A stretch of 64,000 nucleotides of DNA from Triatoma infestans (lineage: Eukaryota > Arthropoda > Insecta > Hemiptera > Reduviidae), in the NCBI GenBank assembly GCA_011037195.1, contig JAAEAF010004323.1, positions 1-64,000 on the forward strand, given 5' to 3'. Made by a program: the position numbers and the translations under genes. Position 1 is the first letter of the stretch, and each line of letters begins with the position of its first letter. This document shows positions 31,641 through 43,794 of this stretch, piece after piece. The notes beneath the pieces are model-generated. The model was not told the DNA's origin. It worked only from the letters and a program-made list of their open reading frames with translations, and searched no databases.

Positions 31641-34480
31641 AATTTAATCTATTTTAATCATACCATTTGCTAAAATTCTATTTACTAAATTATAACTATT
31701 AATAAGATTAATTTCATTTGAATAACTTTGGAAAAATACAATGCTAAAGATTCACAATCACATCAATAAATTTTAAGATTTGAATAGTTGTAATATCATT
31801 CAATATTTTGTTTGTAATTTAGTAAAACAAATTCATAATCCCAGTGTATTTGTTCTTTTATTCATTTTCTACTTAATTTTAATTTAAAAATCGTTTTTGA
31901 AATGAATATATTAGATGGGTTATAGCATATTAATAGAGAATAAATCTTTAAGTGCTAAAGAATTTAACTTGACTGGAATATTTTCTGAAACGGTTGGGTT
32001 GATGTAAATTAGCCTTCTCATGAGAATTTTAATGCTACTCTGTTAGTATATAATATTTTGACAGTAGTAATTTTTATTAATTTCTAGCTAGTGAAATATT
32101 TTCTTAATTTCCTTTTAAGTGCAACTTAAGCGTTAAATATTCCAAAAATTAGAAAATGAACTTTAAGCACTCAATAATAATAATTAAGGAATTAAACATT
32201 TTTAAAAAATCTTAAAGTATTTATAATGAGATTCAATTATATTTCTTAAGTATTTTTGTTACAATTGAATTCATGTTTAGACTTCTATGTTTATCTTTGT
32301 GATTGTTTATTCTTTGTCTTTGTTTTGTGATTTTCTTCATATAATTTTGTTTTCTAACTGTAAATGAATTTACAACTTATCATCCCGAAAAACCACTTTT
32401 CTATGTTTGCTGCTGCTAGCCCCGTACCTCCAGTATGATAGTTTTGATATTAACCTTCAATATGCGGATTATTCAATCGATACTTTAACGTGATTAATTA
32501 TAGAATTCCCGTGAAAGATTTTTCAAATGTTCCTTATTTACATTTAAAAAAAAGTATGTTGGTAACAAACCTTTCATTTGATTTCTTCTGGAACAAATAA
32601 GCGTTCAAGAGTATAACAATTTAAAAATAAAATCATATACTATTGTTTCTTAATGACCAAATATGAAATGAATTTCTAAGATTCAAGTTTAAATTTCCTT
32701 CTCTCCAATAACCTTGCTCGGAAAAGCTAGTGTCTCAAAATCTTTAAAAAATTCGTAATTTCACAGCCACTTGTTGTTTAAACTTTATTACTATACAAAA
32801 TTGATGTAAATACCCCTTGTTCTTTCTTATATAGAACTTAAGTCTAACAACCTGTATCATAGTGAATAATATGATTAACATGGCAGTTGAGGCATTCATG
32901 AATGTAGAGTAGTAGGTAACATGTCGGGTTTCCTTCATAGAGACGAGAAAATTTAGTGAATTCATCTAGATAATGAAAATCATTTTTCTGGAATAAATAC
33001 CGTTGTGGTGAAAAAAAAATAGGGGTAAGCAAAAAATATATTTTCAAGTATCTTATTTTAAGCGCTTATTTTCTTTATTTTTATGTAAAATTTAATATGT
33101 ACCCATTTATTAAATTGCCATTATATTTTGAAATTTATGAAAACTCTGTAGTAAAATCTGGATAATGGGAGTTCTAATAGTGTCTATGTGTTGATATTGG
33201 TATGTTCATAAAGAACTTAATACTTTCTTAATGACCTTTACAACTGTGTAAAGGTCATATTGAACTTAAGTTGGTCAAAACTTATACTTCACCCAAACTT
33301 CTACCAGTTTGTTACATAATGATCTTAACAGTTCTGGTTTAGTAAACCTTTCGGTGTAGATGGTTGAGTAATCTTCCATTTTTTCAATATCGGATGATAA
33401 TCTTTTCAGTATGTTAATCAATGTTCTCAGTAAGTAAATATTTTTTTTAATATATTATTTCCCGAACGCTTCAACTTAATGTCTCTTTTGATCCAAGATA
33501 TATAATTAAGTACTTTACACAGCAGTTCTTCTAAGTATAAAAATAAAATCTATATTTTTTTCCTATAATAACAATTGTAGAGTCAGTAATTTCAAACATG
33601 CCTAAATTTCTTCCTTATGCTATCTGCTATTGCTATAATCAATTAGTGATAAGATAAGTTTGTAAAAGTTAGGAAACTTTCCTATTCAGTTTCTCATTTA
33701 AATTTGATTAAAGCTATTCAGTAGATATAACAGTTTCTAGCTAGAATACTCTCGTAAGTTTATGCTTATTGAAAATCACGTAAACGATGTAGTAGATACC
33801 ATTTGAGGATAAATGGGTTTTAAGGTCAGTGATTACTTAGTGATATGAATTTAAAACACTTCTTATCGTAATTGCATTGAATTTAGCAGTAAACATTAGT
33901 ACTATTAATAAATATTCTGTCAGTGATTAACAACCTCACACTTATTTTAATTAAATTATTTTTTTGTTTAAATGTTTTTGTAGTTATTGGTATTGTATTT
34001 TTTCAGTATTTATTATTAATAATATTGAAGGCCGTTTCAGATATATTTGGTATTTTGAAGTTAAATTAGTATACAATGGGCTCTTCTTTATTTAACAAAT
34101 GTTATCACAACATTGTCACCTAATTCAATGTTGAATTATGGGTGAGTCATTCAAGTAGCCAAAACTAAATTGTAACATTGCAGAGCAAAATAATACATAT
34201 TTATGTGATGCGATTTTCCATATTTTTATTTATTTCTTTATTATCATTACATCTTTCTAATCAGTCTTTTGTTTTCCACTGTCGATTTTCTTCTAGTTAA
34301 TTTTAATTTAACAGATTTTAAGAAACACAGCTTTCTTCTTTCAGCATTCTTTCTTAAATTTTCTTTATATCACTATGAACTTCTTTTAACAGCTTGACTG
34401 TTTTACAGCTTAACAGCTTAGCTATTTATTAACTACAATTTATTGTTTGTATGAATTATTAATTTTAATATTATAAGAAT
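31641..34480. other. AT-rich intergenic DNA, no gene seen
   Basis: About 2.8 kb without a recognisable gene, RNA or transposon. Small open frames near 32744-33047 have no domain. Confidence 0.5.
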
Positions 34481-34519
34481 TTATTAGACCTGTTATTTTC
34501 CTGTGTTGCGGTTCGTTTA

Positions 34520-35200
34520 CATTTTGATCCACTTATCAGACAAATTTATTGTTTTCTGAACCAGTGTATTATTTCTTTTTGTACCACAAGTAAGAATCAC
34601 TTAATTTCTTTTTGGTACCAGTTCATTGCCTTTTATTGTCCCAAACAAATTAATTTTTTTCTGAACTAATCTATTATGACATTTGAACATTTTGTTTCAC
34701 AATTCAGTCAATTGATGTGGAATTCAGTCAATTCCGTTTGGAACCAATCTATAACCTTATTTTGAACCAAGATTCATTACAATCCTTTTTTTTTGTCATA
34801 TTTTGAACTAATGTCTATTCACATTGTCTTTGTCTGGGTCAATCTATCAACTTATTTGGAATATCTTCCCACCATTTTCCAATCAAATTAATCCTATTTT
34901 GAACTAATATGTTACTTTTTATTTATTTTAATTTTTTTTATATTTGGTCCACCTTTCATTCAAAATAATCCTTGTTTGAACTGGTATTATCACTTTTTGA
35001 ATATTTTGTATCACCACTAAGTCAAAGTGCTCTTTCGAATCAATTTATTGCCCTTTATTATTTATTTTTAACTTTTGAACCAATTTTCTTCAAAATCATT
35101 ATATTTTGAAATCTATCCTTCATTTTGAACATTTTCGACCACCATTCTGACAGATTAATTTTTTTATATTTTCTGAAATCATTTTGTCAGAAAATCCTTA
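34520..35200 (-). repeat. Degenerate minisatellite, inverted half
   Basis: Repeated variants of TTTTGAACCAATTTATTGCC, CTTTTATTATCTCATTTTGA and GTCAAATTAATCCTTTTT, the reverse complement of the units at 35205-37800. Period is about 75-100 bp with heavy drift. Confidence 0.7.
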
Positions 35201-35204
35201 TTTA

Positions 35205-36245
35205 TAAATTGGTTCAAGGGAGGATTACTTTGACAGGAATAAGATGTTCAAAGTAAGTTAAAAGAAAATAATGTATTGGTCTAAATGAGGATTAATTTGA
35301 CTGGTTAGTGCTTCAAAATGTTCAAATTTAGATTATAGATTGATTCATAAAAGGGTTAATTTGAATAAAAGATGGTTCAAAAAGTTAAAAATGGCATAAT
35401 GGAAGGCAATAAATGGTTAAAAAGAGGATTCATAGTAGTTCTAAATGTGCAAAATGAAGTAAGATGCAATAAATCGGCAGTGAGGATTAATAAAACTTAA
35501 TTGTGGTTCAAAATGTTCAAAAGATGTAATAAATTGGTTTAGAAAAGATAAATTTGATGGAAAAGTGGTTAAAACTGTTCAAGATGAGGATATAGATTGG
35601 TTAAAAAGGGTTAATGTTATAAAAAATTATTAAAAGTGATTATGTAAAAAACTCAGTAAGTTGGTTCAAAAGTGGATTAATTTGACTTAATTTGGTTCAA
35701 AATGAGGTAATCAAAAACAATAAATTGGTTCAAAAGAGGATTAATATGACTTAACTGTTGTTAAAAATGTTCAGAAGATGTAATAAATTGTTTCAGAAAA
35801 GAATACAGTTGACGGAAAAGCGTGACGAAAATGTACAAAATGAGGAATATGTTGGTTAAAAGAAAAAGGGTTAATTTGATTATGCGGTTCGAAATGAGAT
35901 AATAAAAGGCATTAAATCGGTTCATGATGTTCAACCGAGAAAAAAAAAGCTAATTCAGTTCCAAAGTGGTTTAGGACTTGATTGTGGCTCAGTATATACA
36001 AAATACGGAATAAAAAGTAAAGAATGGGTTCAATTGAAAACCAGATGGATTGACTCATGGTGCAAAATATTCAAAACTGTATTAATTTGATTGAAATATG
36101 GTTGACAGAATATTCAACAGAAGATAATAAAAGGTAATAAGTCTGTTCGAAAAAATATTATTAGACTGAACTGTTCACAATGAGATTATAAATTGTTGCA
36201 GAAAAGATAAATTCAGTTGGAAAGGGGTTCAAAATAAAATAATAA
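35205..36245 (+). repeat. Degenerate minisatellite, direct half, first block
   Basis: Tandem variants of GGTTCAAAATGTTCAAAATG, AGGTAATAAAAGGCAATAAA, TTGGTTCAAAAGAGGATTAA and TTTGACTTAATTGT. No coding capacity is conserved. Confidence 0.75.
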
Positions 36246-36249
36246 AAAA

Positions 36250-37078
36250 ATTTGGTGTGAAACACGACTACACACTTTCTCTTACTAAAATTACATAGTT
36301 GTAATTGACTATGCTTACTAGATGTTTAATTGCTTCCAATTTGTATGAATGGGGGACTCTAAAACTTTATAAAACGACTTTATGAGGAAAGCATATCTTA
36401 CACCTCCCTCAAAACCGTCCAGAAATAAATTTTCTCGGAGCAAGTTTCAGACAAAAGTGATAGATCTTTGCAGTTAGTTTATCAAGTTTAATGAAACCTG
36501 TAGATGTTTTTTATAGAGAAAATTGCAAAAAAGTGAAAAAAACTGTTAGTAAAAACACACTTCTGGTCAACAGATTTTCTTCAAACTCGGGAAAGTCTGA
36601 AGAAGATGGTGAGTGTATAAACTAAATTTGCTCTGTGCAAATCTACGTTATCACATATTTGACAAACACATTCTGATTATGGGCGAACGCAACATACGGT
36701 GACCATAAAAAGAAGCAGGCTATCACGGAAAATATCTCTAAAGATCGTTGGGGTTGATTTCGAGAAAATCTCAAAAAAAAAATGAAAAAAAAACATTCAG
36801 TAAAGGGGTTATTTCCGGTTGATCGATTGTAACTGAAATCTTATAGTCATGTCTCTTGGTGGGACTTAAACTAAATATCACGTTTCAATTTTCCGGTTTT
36901 TCACCTTTTGAGTTAACACACACAAATAGAGAGAGAGAGCGAGAGCGAACAATTCCTAAAAACCACTTTTTCTGACTCAGGGGACCTCAAAACATATATT
37001 TCCTATAAAAACTAAATATCGAAAATTTGACAATTTCGCAATCCTTCCTGTTACTAGGATTAAGAGAAAGTAAAAAGA
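36250..37078 (-). repeat. Family R, copy 7, inserted in the minisatellite
   Basis: Runs from TGTGAAACACGACTACACAC and TTTCTCTTACT to TACTAGGATTAAGAGAAAGT, so both family ends are present in an ~830-bp unit. Minisatellite units continue on both sides. A half copy of fold-back 2 (36630-36745) lies inside it. Confidence 0.75.
36630..36745 (+). repeat. Half copy of fold-back repeat 2
   Basis: ACTAAATTTGCTCTGTGCAA (the loop of fold-back 2), then TTCTGATTATGGGCGAACGC and AAGAAGCAGGCTATCACGGA (its right arm). The hammerhead-like core is degraded: CTGATTA and no GAAA. Confidence 0.65.
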
Positions 37079-37079
37079 T

Positions 37080-37800
37080 AATAAATTAGTCAAATGAGAA
37101 TTAATTGGATTTAATTGTGGCTCAAAATGTTTAAAATGAAGTAATAAAAGGCAATAAATCGCTTCAAAAGAGATCAGTTGGATATAATTGTTTCAAAATG
37201 AGGTTGTGTTGTTCAACAGCGTATTAGTTAGACTCAATTAATGTTAAAAAAAAAAAAAAAAAAAAAAAACTTGTTTGGCAAGTGGTTCAAAATGTACAAA
37301 ATGAAGTAATAAATAGGTTCAGAACAGCATAAATTTGTCAAAAAAGTGATACCGATGTTAAAACGGAGGTAATAAATTGTTCACAAAGAATGGAATGTGG
37401 TTAAAAATGTTCAACATAAGTAATAAATTGTCAGAAAAGGATAAATTTGAATGTAATTTGGTTCAAAATGAAGTCAAAAAGGTAAATTTTTCCAAATCAG
37501 TATTAATTGCCTGAATTGTGGGTTAAAATGTTCAAAATGAGTTACAGATTGGTTCAGAAAAGGATTAATTTGACTAAAATGTGGTTCAGAATTTTCAGAA
37601 TGAGGTGAAAAAGGTAACGAGTTTGTTGAAAATGATCGTTTCATTATGGTTCAAAATTATTATTAAAATAAATTCTATTTATTTATGGTTCAAAAATGGG
37701 GAAATATTTGGGAATTTTGGTGGGAAAAGTATTCAAATTATTCGAAATAATGTAACAAATTGTTTTTTCAAAAAAGGATTAATGCGGGAATAGTTTGTTT
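37080..37800 (+). repeat. Degenerate minisatellite, direct half, second block
   Basis: The same units as 35205-36245 resume after the family R insertion (GTGGTTCAAAATGTACAAAA, TTGGTTCAGAAAAGGATTAA). A long A run lies at 37247-37269. Confidence 0.7.
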
Positions 37801-39085
37801 GGTAAAAGGTTTAATTTTGTTGGGAAGAGGTTTATTTAACGGAATTATGCTATATATGAATGATTCATTCATATTACTATTTTAGTTTTTCATACATTAA
37901 TATTAGTAGAAAGTGTATTGTGTTAGATAGATGAATGGATTAGGCACAGGCAGTAAAATTACATTGGCATTACTGGTTTTGAAAATCTCTATAAGGCGTG
38001 AATTCGTTCTTTATATAAGAGTAAAGTATACAATTGTGTATAATGTTTCTCGGTCATTATTCTTCAATAAAAACCTACCTTGCGTGTTGCCTGTCAAACG
38101 AAGCTCGTTCAGAGTATTCATCTGTTTAACTGCATCAGTTTACAGAAAATTTTGTAGGTATCTATTCTCACAAAAATACACATTTTCAATACGATAAATA
38201 GATCCATAATGTGCAAACTTTAATACGGTAAATACATCCGTAATGTGCAAATGGCTGCCAAGTATGTGGAGCGGCCAAAGGTATGAGCAGGTAGAAAAAC
38301 TTTGTTATTTCTTTATTAAAAAATTATTTTAATGTCCAGTTTATACACCAGCATCCTTTGTTCATTTTGAGACCAAACCCTCCATACCATCTAGTTGCAT
38401 TTCGATTATTTAATTAAGGTTTTACAATTTCCACAAAATAGACACTCGTAAGATTTTAGCTTTGCAAATTATAAAAAAAAAAAGAAGCAATTTGTAGATA
38501 TAAAGATATTCAAAATTAAGCTCAAAAATCAAATTTACGCCATTTTTACATAAGAATTAATACGAATACTAGGTATCTCTCCAATTTATAAACATTTGAA
38601 GTATAATGTACAAGGTAAATCTTAACTGAAGTATCTCTACCGATCTTGCCCTGAGATATCTCTACAGATTGTAAGATAGATTTTCAAGCTAAGAGGAAAT
38701 GTGTTAAATTTAAATTGTTGACATTTTAAAAATATAGATTTGTTGCGTATCTGTGTAACCTGCAGGTGAAAGAGGATGTTTCATTTTTTGCCGGCCTGTC
38801 CCATTCTGGAAGAATTCCGCCATGAGGTGGCTTAAATTCGTTAATATTTAGTTTAGATAATACAATAGAAATATTGAATGTAAATACTGGATTTTGTTTA
38901 TCAATTATTGCAGATCCGCTTTTGCTTAATGAGCACTGCTAGTAAAGGAAATTAATTATCATAGAAAATAATAAATAAAAGTTAAAAATAGATTAGAATA
39001 GATTAATATTAAATGAATAAATATAAAAATATATCTTGTTAAATAAATTATAAATATTATAAATAAACAAGTAGGTAATAAAAAA
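37801..39085. other. Intergenic DNA with a short tandem duplication
   Basis: A ~34-bp unit (AATACGATAAATAGATCCAT-AATGTGCAAA) is repeated with changes at 38189-38250. The 88-codon frame at 37931-38197 shows no recognisable domain. Confidence 0.45.
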
Positions 39086-40066
39086 TAAATAATAATAATA
39101 ACAATAATAATAATATTAAGCGGAGAAAGGCGTTACACGGACAATACCCGGCAGCACTAGATGGAGAATTGATTGACAAGGAGGCGTCCGTGGCCTGGTT
39201 GACGCGTGGGCTGCTGTTTCCGGAAACGGAAGGTGCCCTCATCGCGATACAGGACCAGGTTGTTCCCACCAGGTACTACAGGAACCGCATCATGAACGAT
39301 AGCGGTGTCGCCGACGTCAGGTGCAGATTATGCCGGGCTGCGCCGGAGACAGTTCACCACCTGCTAGCGGCGTGCCCCTTGCTGGCACAAAGAGACTATC
39401 TCCAAAGGCACAACAGTGTGGCCAGGATCCTACACACAGAGAGTTGGCGCAGAAACTCGGTTTGATTCAAGATGCCCCCCCATACTACAAATATGACCAC
39501 CTGCCAGTGCTGGAAGACGCGCGGTGTCTCCTGTACTGGGACAGAGAGGTACTGACGGACCATGTCGTCGCCAACACCCGGCCGGATGTGATCTGGCATA
39601 ACAAAATAACAGGCAGGGTGTGGCTGATTGATGTATCTGTCCCGGATGACGCCAACATAGCCCGCGCGTATACCACGAAATTGGCTAAATACAGGCCACT
39701 GGCGGCAGAAATATCTGCTGTATGGAGAGGAGTCTCAGGGGTGGAGATAGTCCCGTTGATTATTTCAGCCACGGGACTTGTGCCGCGGTCGCTGGGGGAG
39801 GGCCTCTGCATGATGGGAATCAGGAGGACCATCATATACTAGATGCAGCAGGCTGTGGTACTCCACACCTGCCGCATTGTAAGGGTAGTGCTAAGGGAAG
39901 ACGCCAGAGACTAGCACGGACATGTTTTTCTTTTTCTTTTGTCTTCATCATAGGACAATTGTTCGGTTTCAGTAAGAACCGTAATACCAAATACTGAAAA
40001 CAGGTTCCTCCCTTGCCTGCGGGCCGCGAGGGATTGGAAAAAAAAAAAATAATAATAATAATAAAT
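39086..40066 (+). mobile_element. R4/Dong-like non-LTR retrotransposon 3' fragment in TAA repeats
   Basis: A GC-rich 3' LINE fragment lies between (TAA)n on the left (39088-39118) and A(n)(TAA)n on the right (40038-40066). It encodes a Cys-His motif and a restriction-like endonuclease domain, the hallmarks of the R2/R4 side of the LINE tree. Dong of silkworm is known to insert in TAA repeats, and this flank fits. Confidence 0.8.
39121..39841 (+). pseudogene. R4/Dong-like ORF C-terminus: Cys-His motif + restriction-like endonuclease, frameshifted
   Basis: Frame 1 (to 39465) reads RRKALHGQYPAALDGELIDK, then KEASVAWLTRGLLFPETEG and the motif CRLCRAAPETVHHLLAACP (C-x2-C-x7-H-x4-C). At about 39440 an extra AG shifts the frame, a likely slip in CACAGAGAG. 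The product then continues to 39841 with APPYYKYDHLPVLEDARC, NTRPDVIWHNK...LIDVSVP (the PD...D endonuclease core) and TKLAKYRPLA, then VEIVPLIISATGLVPRSL. RT is missing by 5' truncation. Confidence 0.8.
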
Positions 40067-40756
40067 AAGTAAATTATGTTCTTAATAATTACGGAAGATT
40101 TATTTTTATTATTTGTTTAAAGAGTTTGTTGTATTATCTTATTTTATTGCATTTAATTCTATATTTATATTTTAATTACAAATTTCCTTCTCGGAAATTA
40201 AGGATGACAGTAATAATGATAACAATTATTGTGACACATGCACATCTCCTCCCTTGGCGGTCAATGACTAAGGGTTTGTCTTTGTAATTATTATAATTTT
40301 GATTATAATTTCCTTTATTTTATTTGTAACATTATTTTATTCACCCAAAAGTTGTTGGTTAGTTATTTTTATTGTGAATAATTAAATAAAGACGACTACT
40401 ACTACTTCTTCTTCTTCATCATCATCTGCTACCTTCTCTTTTAACTTAGATAAATCAGTTATTTTACAAGTAAATATTTAAGAGCCAAAAATAAATATTA
40501 GGTGGTAGAAGATATTAGAAGATAAGCGTTTCAGCTACTTTTCAGTAGGATTACAATAACAATCATTTATCAGTAGTATGCTGCAACAACTTGTAAAATT
40601 TTAGAGCGATTAAATTCGTTCTTGTATAAGTCGTTTTTTTATCGTTTCTGAAGAAGAAAATTAACATTCCATTCTTGGAGTATCTCGCATTATTCCTTTT
40701 TTCGCATTTTATATTAAAAGGATTATTTTATTTCACCATTCCAATGCCTCTATGTC
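40067..40756. other. AT-rich spacer with ACT/TTC simple repeats
   Basis: Trinucleotide run (ACT)n-(TTC)n near 40395-40430. No gene seen. Confidence 0.5.
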
Positions 40757-41032
40757 CCCACGCGTTGATCTAGTAGCTAGCGCACTCGCCTTTGGTGCGA
40801 GAATTCGGTGTTCGATTCCCGTGAGGTGTTGTTCGAAAGTCGGTGTTGACCCAGCATCGTGAGGAAAAGTGGGAAGCTACACTTGGTAGCGCATCTAGGT
40901 AGCGAATGCCACAACTAAACGGCAAGGAAACCATGACGTACTTACCACATCCCCCCCCATACAAACCGCCATCTGGTAGGCCATGTCCCTTCCAAAGACT
41001 ATTGTGCCATAAGTTTATTTATTTATAATAGT
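40757..41032 (+). repeat. tRNA-derived SINE
   Basis: Box A-like TGATCTAGTAGCTAGCGC (40766-40783) and a strong box B, GTGTTCGATTCC (40808-40819). A ~190-bp body follows and a TTTATTTATTTA tail. The 3' end GACTATTGTGCCATAAG is the reverse complement of the LINE family B 3' block. Confidence 0.75.
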
Positions 41033-41139
41033 CCTGTGGGCAGATAATTTTGTTCGCTTCAAGTCCTTTCCATATCATGACGAATCGTCGGAGGTAATCA
41101 TTGCATACACACTCCAGCATCTTTTTTCAGTTAGATGCA

Positions 41140-41440
41140 AACTTTTCCCAAAAGAAATAAAACTTGGTGCATAAGAGGTATCAGTCACAGGGACTGTATT
41201 CTGGCTTAGATTTTGGTTGAAGAGAAGATCATAATCTAAGTCGAAAATTTTGAAGTTAGCTGACTTAGTGCGAGGTTTGGCGTTGTCCTAGATTAGAAGG
41301 AACTTTTGAACAAGTGGATTTTTTTGAGTCAGTTGAGTGAAGTGCCAAACTTACGACATGATCATCAGGAACCATCTAAAAATGATTCCCTCCGTCATAA
41401 TTCTAATAATCATACCAGCACTACTTTTCTTCAAAACTGG
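41140..41440 (-). pseudogene. Possible mariner-like transposase C-terminal relic
   Basis: The - strand reads VQKFLLI, stop, DNAKPRTKSANF, then DTSYAPSFISFGKSLHL, resembling the mariner blocks (Q)DNA-PH and YSPDLAPSDFFLF-KLK--L. Stops are present. Similarity is short, so this is tentative. Confidence 0.35.
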
Positions 41441-41929
41441 ACGGGGGACAATTAAGGTTAGTTAAGGCCTTATTTCCGATCAGTAATATTGGAAATATTA
41501 TTATTAGTAATATTTTTGTTGATGTGATAAACAATCATACATTGTTTTTAATTAACATTTATTTTCTCTTATTGACGTAAGAGAAGATAATGGCGATCGT
41601 AAAACATTTTCGAAACTTTGTTCCCTTGGGAAATAGTTTGTGGCCCCCCTGAATACGAAATAGATGTTTTTAGGCTATGGTTTGTGCTCATATGCTCAAA
41701 CTTATTTACTTCCACCGCATTCGGTTAAGGATTCTTTCACAGTCCCCACCAATCGAAAGTGAAACTTATTGAAAGCTGCTTCTCTGTTCGAATTCCCTCA
41801 AATAGGTTTTTTCGTATTTTCTTTAAATTACATGCTCAATTAGTTTATCATGAAATGCACAATATAGAAATACACAGTATTGTATACACAATAGTTTTTC
41901 ATGAAAATTAATTTTTTAAGGGTTTTGAA

Positions 41930-42400
41930 GGTGCGATATTAAGCTTACCTTTTAAGTATCACTTCAGTACTTTTAACCTACATAATATTAAGAAATATAT
42001 ATTAAAAACCTTGCTAGATTTCCAAATGTGAAGAAAAATCGGAAGTGCTACTTTACTAATTGGTTTTCTAAATTTTTTTGGAATATTTTGAAAATCGGAC
42101 TCCACCAATTTGCTTTAAACATCGAAATGCTAACTATTCACAGGTGCTATAAACCTGTTATTTTTATTTGAAACGTTTTTGGGAAATCTGTGAATTTAGA
42201 TGTTAGATGTTATTGGGGTTTGATCTAAGCGCTGTTTTGTGGACTTCAATGTAATCACTATGGTTGTTAAACAACATATAATTCGTTATTTTACAGCAAC
42301 TTAACTTCGTATTCCAAGTTTGAAAAACGTTGTCCAATTTATAATTGTACTTAACTGAAGTTAGAGAAAATCATATGAGTGTTAAGCAGTAGTTTTTTCT
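41930..42400 (+). repeat. Family R, copy 8 (diverged)
   Basis: AAAAATCGGAAGTGCTACTT, TTATTTTTATTTGAAACGTT-TTTGGGAAA and a terminal TTAGAGAAAATCATATGAGT follow family order, with more divergence than other copies. Confidence 0.55.
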
Positions 42401-42549
42401 TTGATTAAGTCCAATGAATAATCATGTAAAAAACCAAAAAAAGGGAGATTGGAATTATTTCCACCGGCTAGTGGCTTAGAAAAAAATGTTTTTGTTTTCA
42501 TAAGCGGAAATAATGCCTAGAATTTGTTGTCTTTTTTAGTATCTTATAA

Positions 42550-43422
42550 TATATAGGCAGCGGTATTATTCGCTGCTATTCAGATGGCTCTAGGCAGGAG
42601 GGTACTGGCCTGTCGGGGGCGGGAGCATGGCTTCAGGAGTTGGATAGAGGGAGTTCGGTGGCCTTAGGTGGTTTGGCCACTGTTTTCCAGTCTGAGGTGG
42701 TGGGCATCATTGAATGCTGCCATCTTGTGGGGGAGTGGCTAGGAGAGTTTAAGGAAGTGCGGATCTTCTCTGATAGTCAAGCCGCACTAAGGGCTTTGAG
42801 TAAGCCGTGGTGGAGTTCGAAATTAGTGGGAGAATGTAGGAGAAGGCTTAACGTTTTGGCTCGGAGGGGTAAGGTGCATCTCTATTGGATACCCGGACAT
42901 GCGGGAATAGAGGGCAATGAGAGGGCGGATCGGCTGGCCAGGGAGGGATCGTCATTACCATTTTATGGTCCTGAACCAGCCTTGGCCGTTACAAAGACGT
43001 TTGGCGATAAACAGATTAGACTTTGGGAGACGAGAGCTTTGAAGAAACGCTGGGGGGACACGCAGGGGTGCCTCCAAGCCAAAAGATTTATAAAGGCAAG
43101 CAAGCAGGGAATCTCGGAGTATCTCCTGTCTCTTAGTAGGACGGGTTTGAGGACCTTGGTAGGAATAGTGACTGGACACACTTGGGTGTCCAGTCACTTG
43201 TTTAACATAGGGAGGACACGGAGTCCCATTTGTCAGAATTGTGATGACGGAGTTAGGGAAACGGTGTTTCACTACTTATGTCAGTGTCCCCGTTTCGCCG
43301 GAACTAGGTTTCGTATATTTGGGAGGACACCACTCTCGCAGGATTGCCTGGGCGAGTTGGAGTTTGGGGATATCTTGAGATATTGTAGATTAACCGGCAA
43401 GTTACCGGGGGAGATTAATTAA
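42550..43422 (+). pseudogene. LINE-derived RNase H + Cys-His frame, uninterrupted
   Basis: The frame is open from the truncation edge, with a first ATG at 42640. RNase H has all four acidic residues in context: CYSDGS, FQSEV, FSDSQAAL and NERADRL, with IPGHAGIEGNE before the last. A C-terminal region follows with LLSLSRTGLRTLVGIVTGH and the motif CQNCDDGVRETVFHYLCQC. There is no RT, so it cannot retrotranspose by itself. The first acidic residue lies upstream of 42640, so a protein started at that ATG would lack it. The lack of any stop over about 290 codons points to a young insertion. Confidence 0.8.
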
Positions 43423-43506
43423 GGGGTTACGGGGGGTATCGGGGGGATAAGAGCCACATAGGCTTAGGTCCCGCGCCTTTTTGGGCACCCATTTTGATAA
43501 TAATAG
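42550..43506 (+). mobile_element. 5'-truncated LINE, family C copy 1
   Basis: Contains RNase H plus the C-terminal Cys-His region and a GC-rich 3' UTR (GGCTTAGGTCCCGCGCC), then GATAATAATAG. The - strand fragment at 52417-52721 has the same 3' UTR. Confidence 0.85.
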
Positions 43507-43539
43507 TATCTTAACTCAAATTACACCCACTTACAGTGT

Positions 43540-43600
43540 ATGTTAAAATGAGGGGCGAATGCTCGAACCGGTCGTTGGTCACGAAGATTATAGCAGAAAA
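43540..43600 (+). repeat. Trace of a fold-back-2-like core
   Basis: AAAATGAGGGGCGAATGCTC then GAACCGGTCGTTGGTCAC resembles the stem II - GAAACCGGTC - GATGACCAC part of fold-back 2, but CTGATGA and GAAA are degraded. Confidence 0.4.
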
Positions 43601-43794
43601 AATTCTTATTTTGTTTTAGAGATGTTAAACCTTTTAAAAAGTACTTGCATCGAGTTTTCAAAAATTGTGAATTTCGTATTTGGTAGCTAATACTGGGAAA
43701 GATGCTATTGCAGTTAATGTTCAGATAGAAGGATGTGATTAGATAGTCTTTGCGTTTTTCTCCTTACAATTCAAAAATGGTTTCTTTATTCACC

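Noticed and set aside
37931..38197. 88-codon frame after the minisatellite
   Set aside because: Composition and lack of any motif fit a chance frame.
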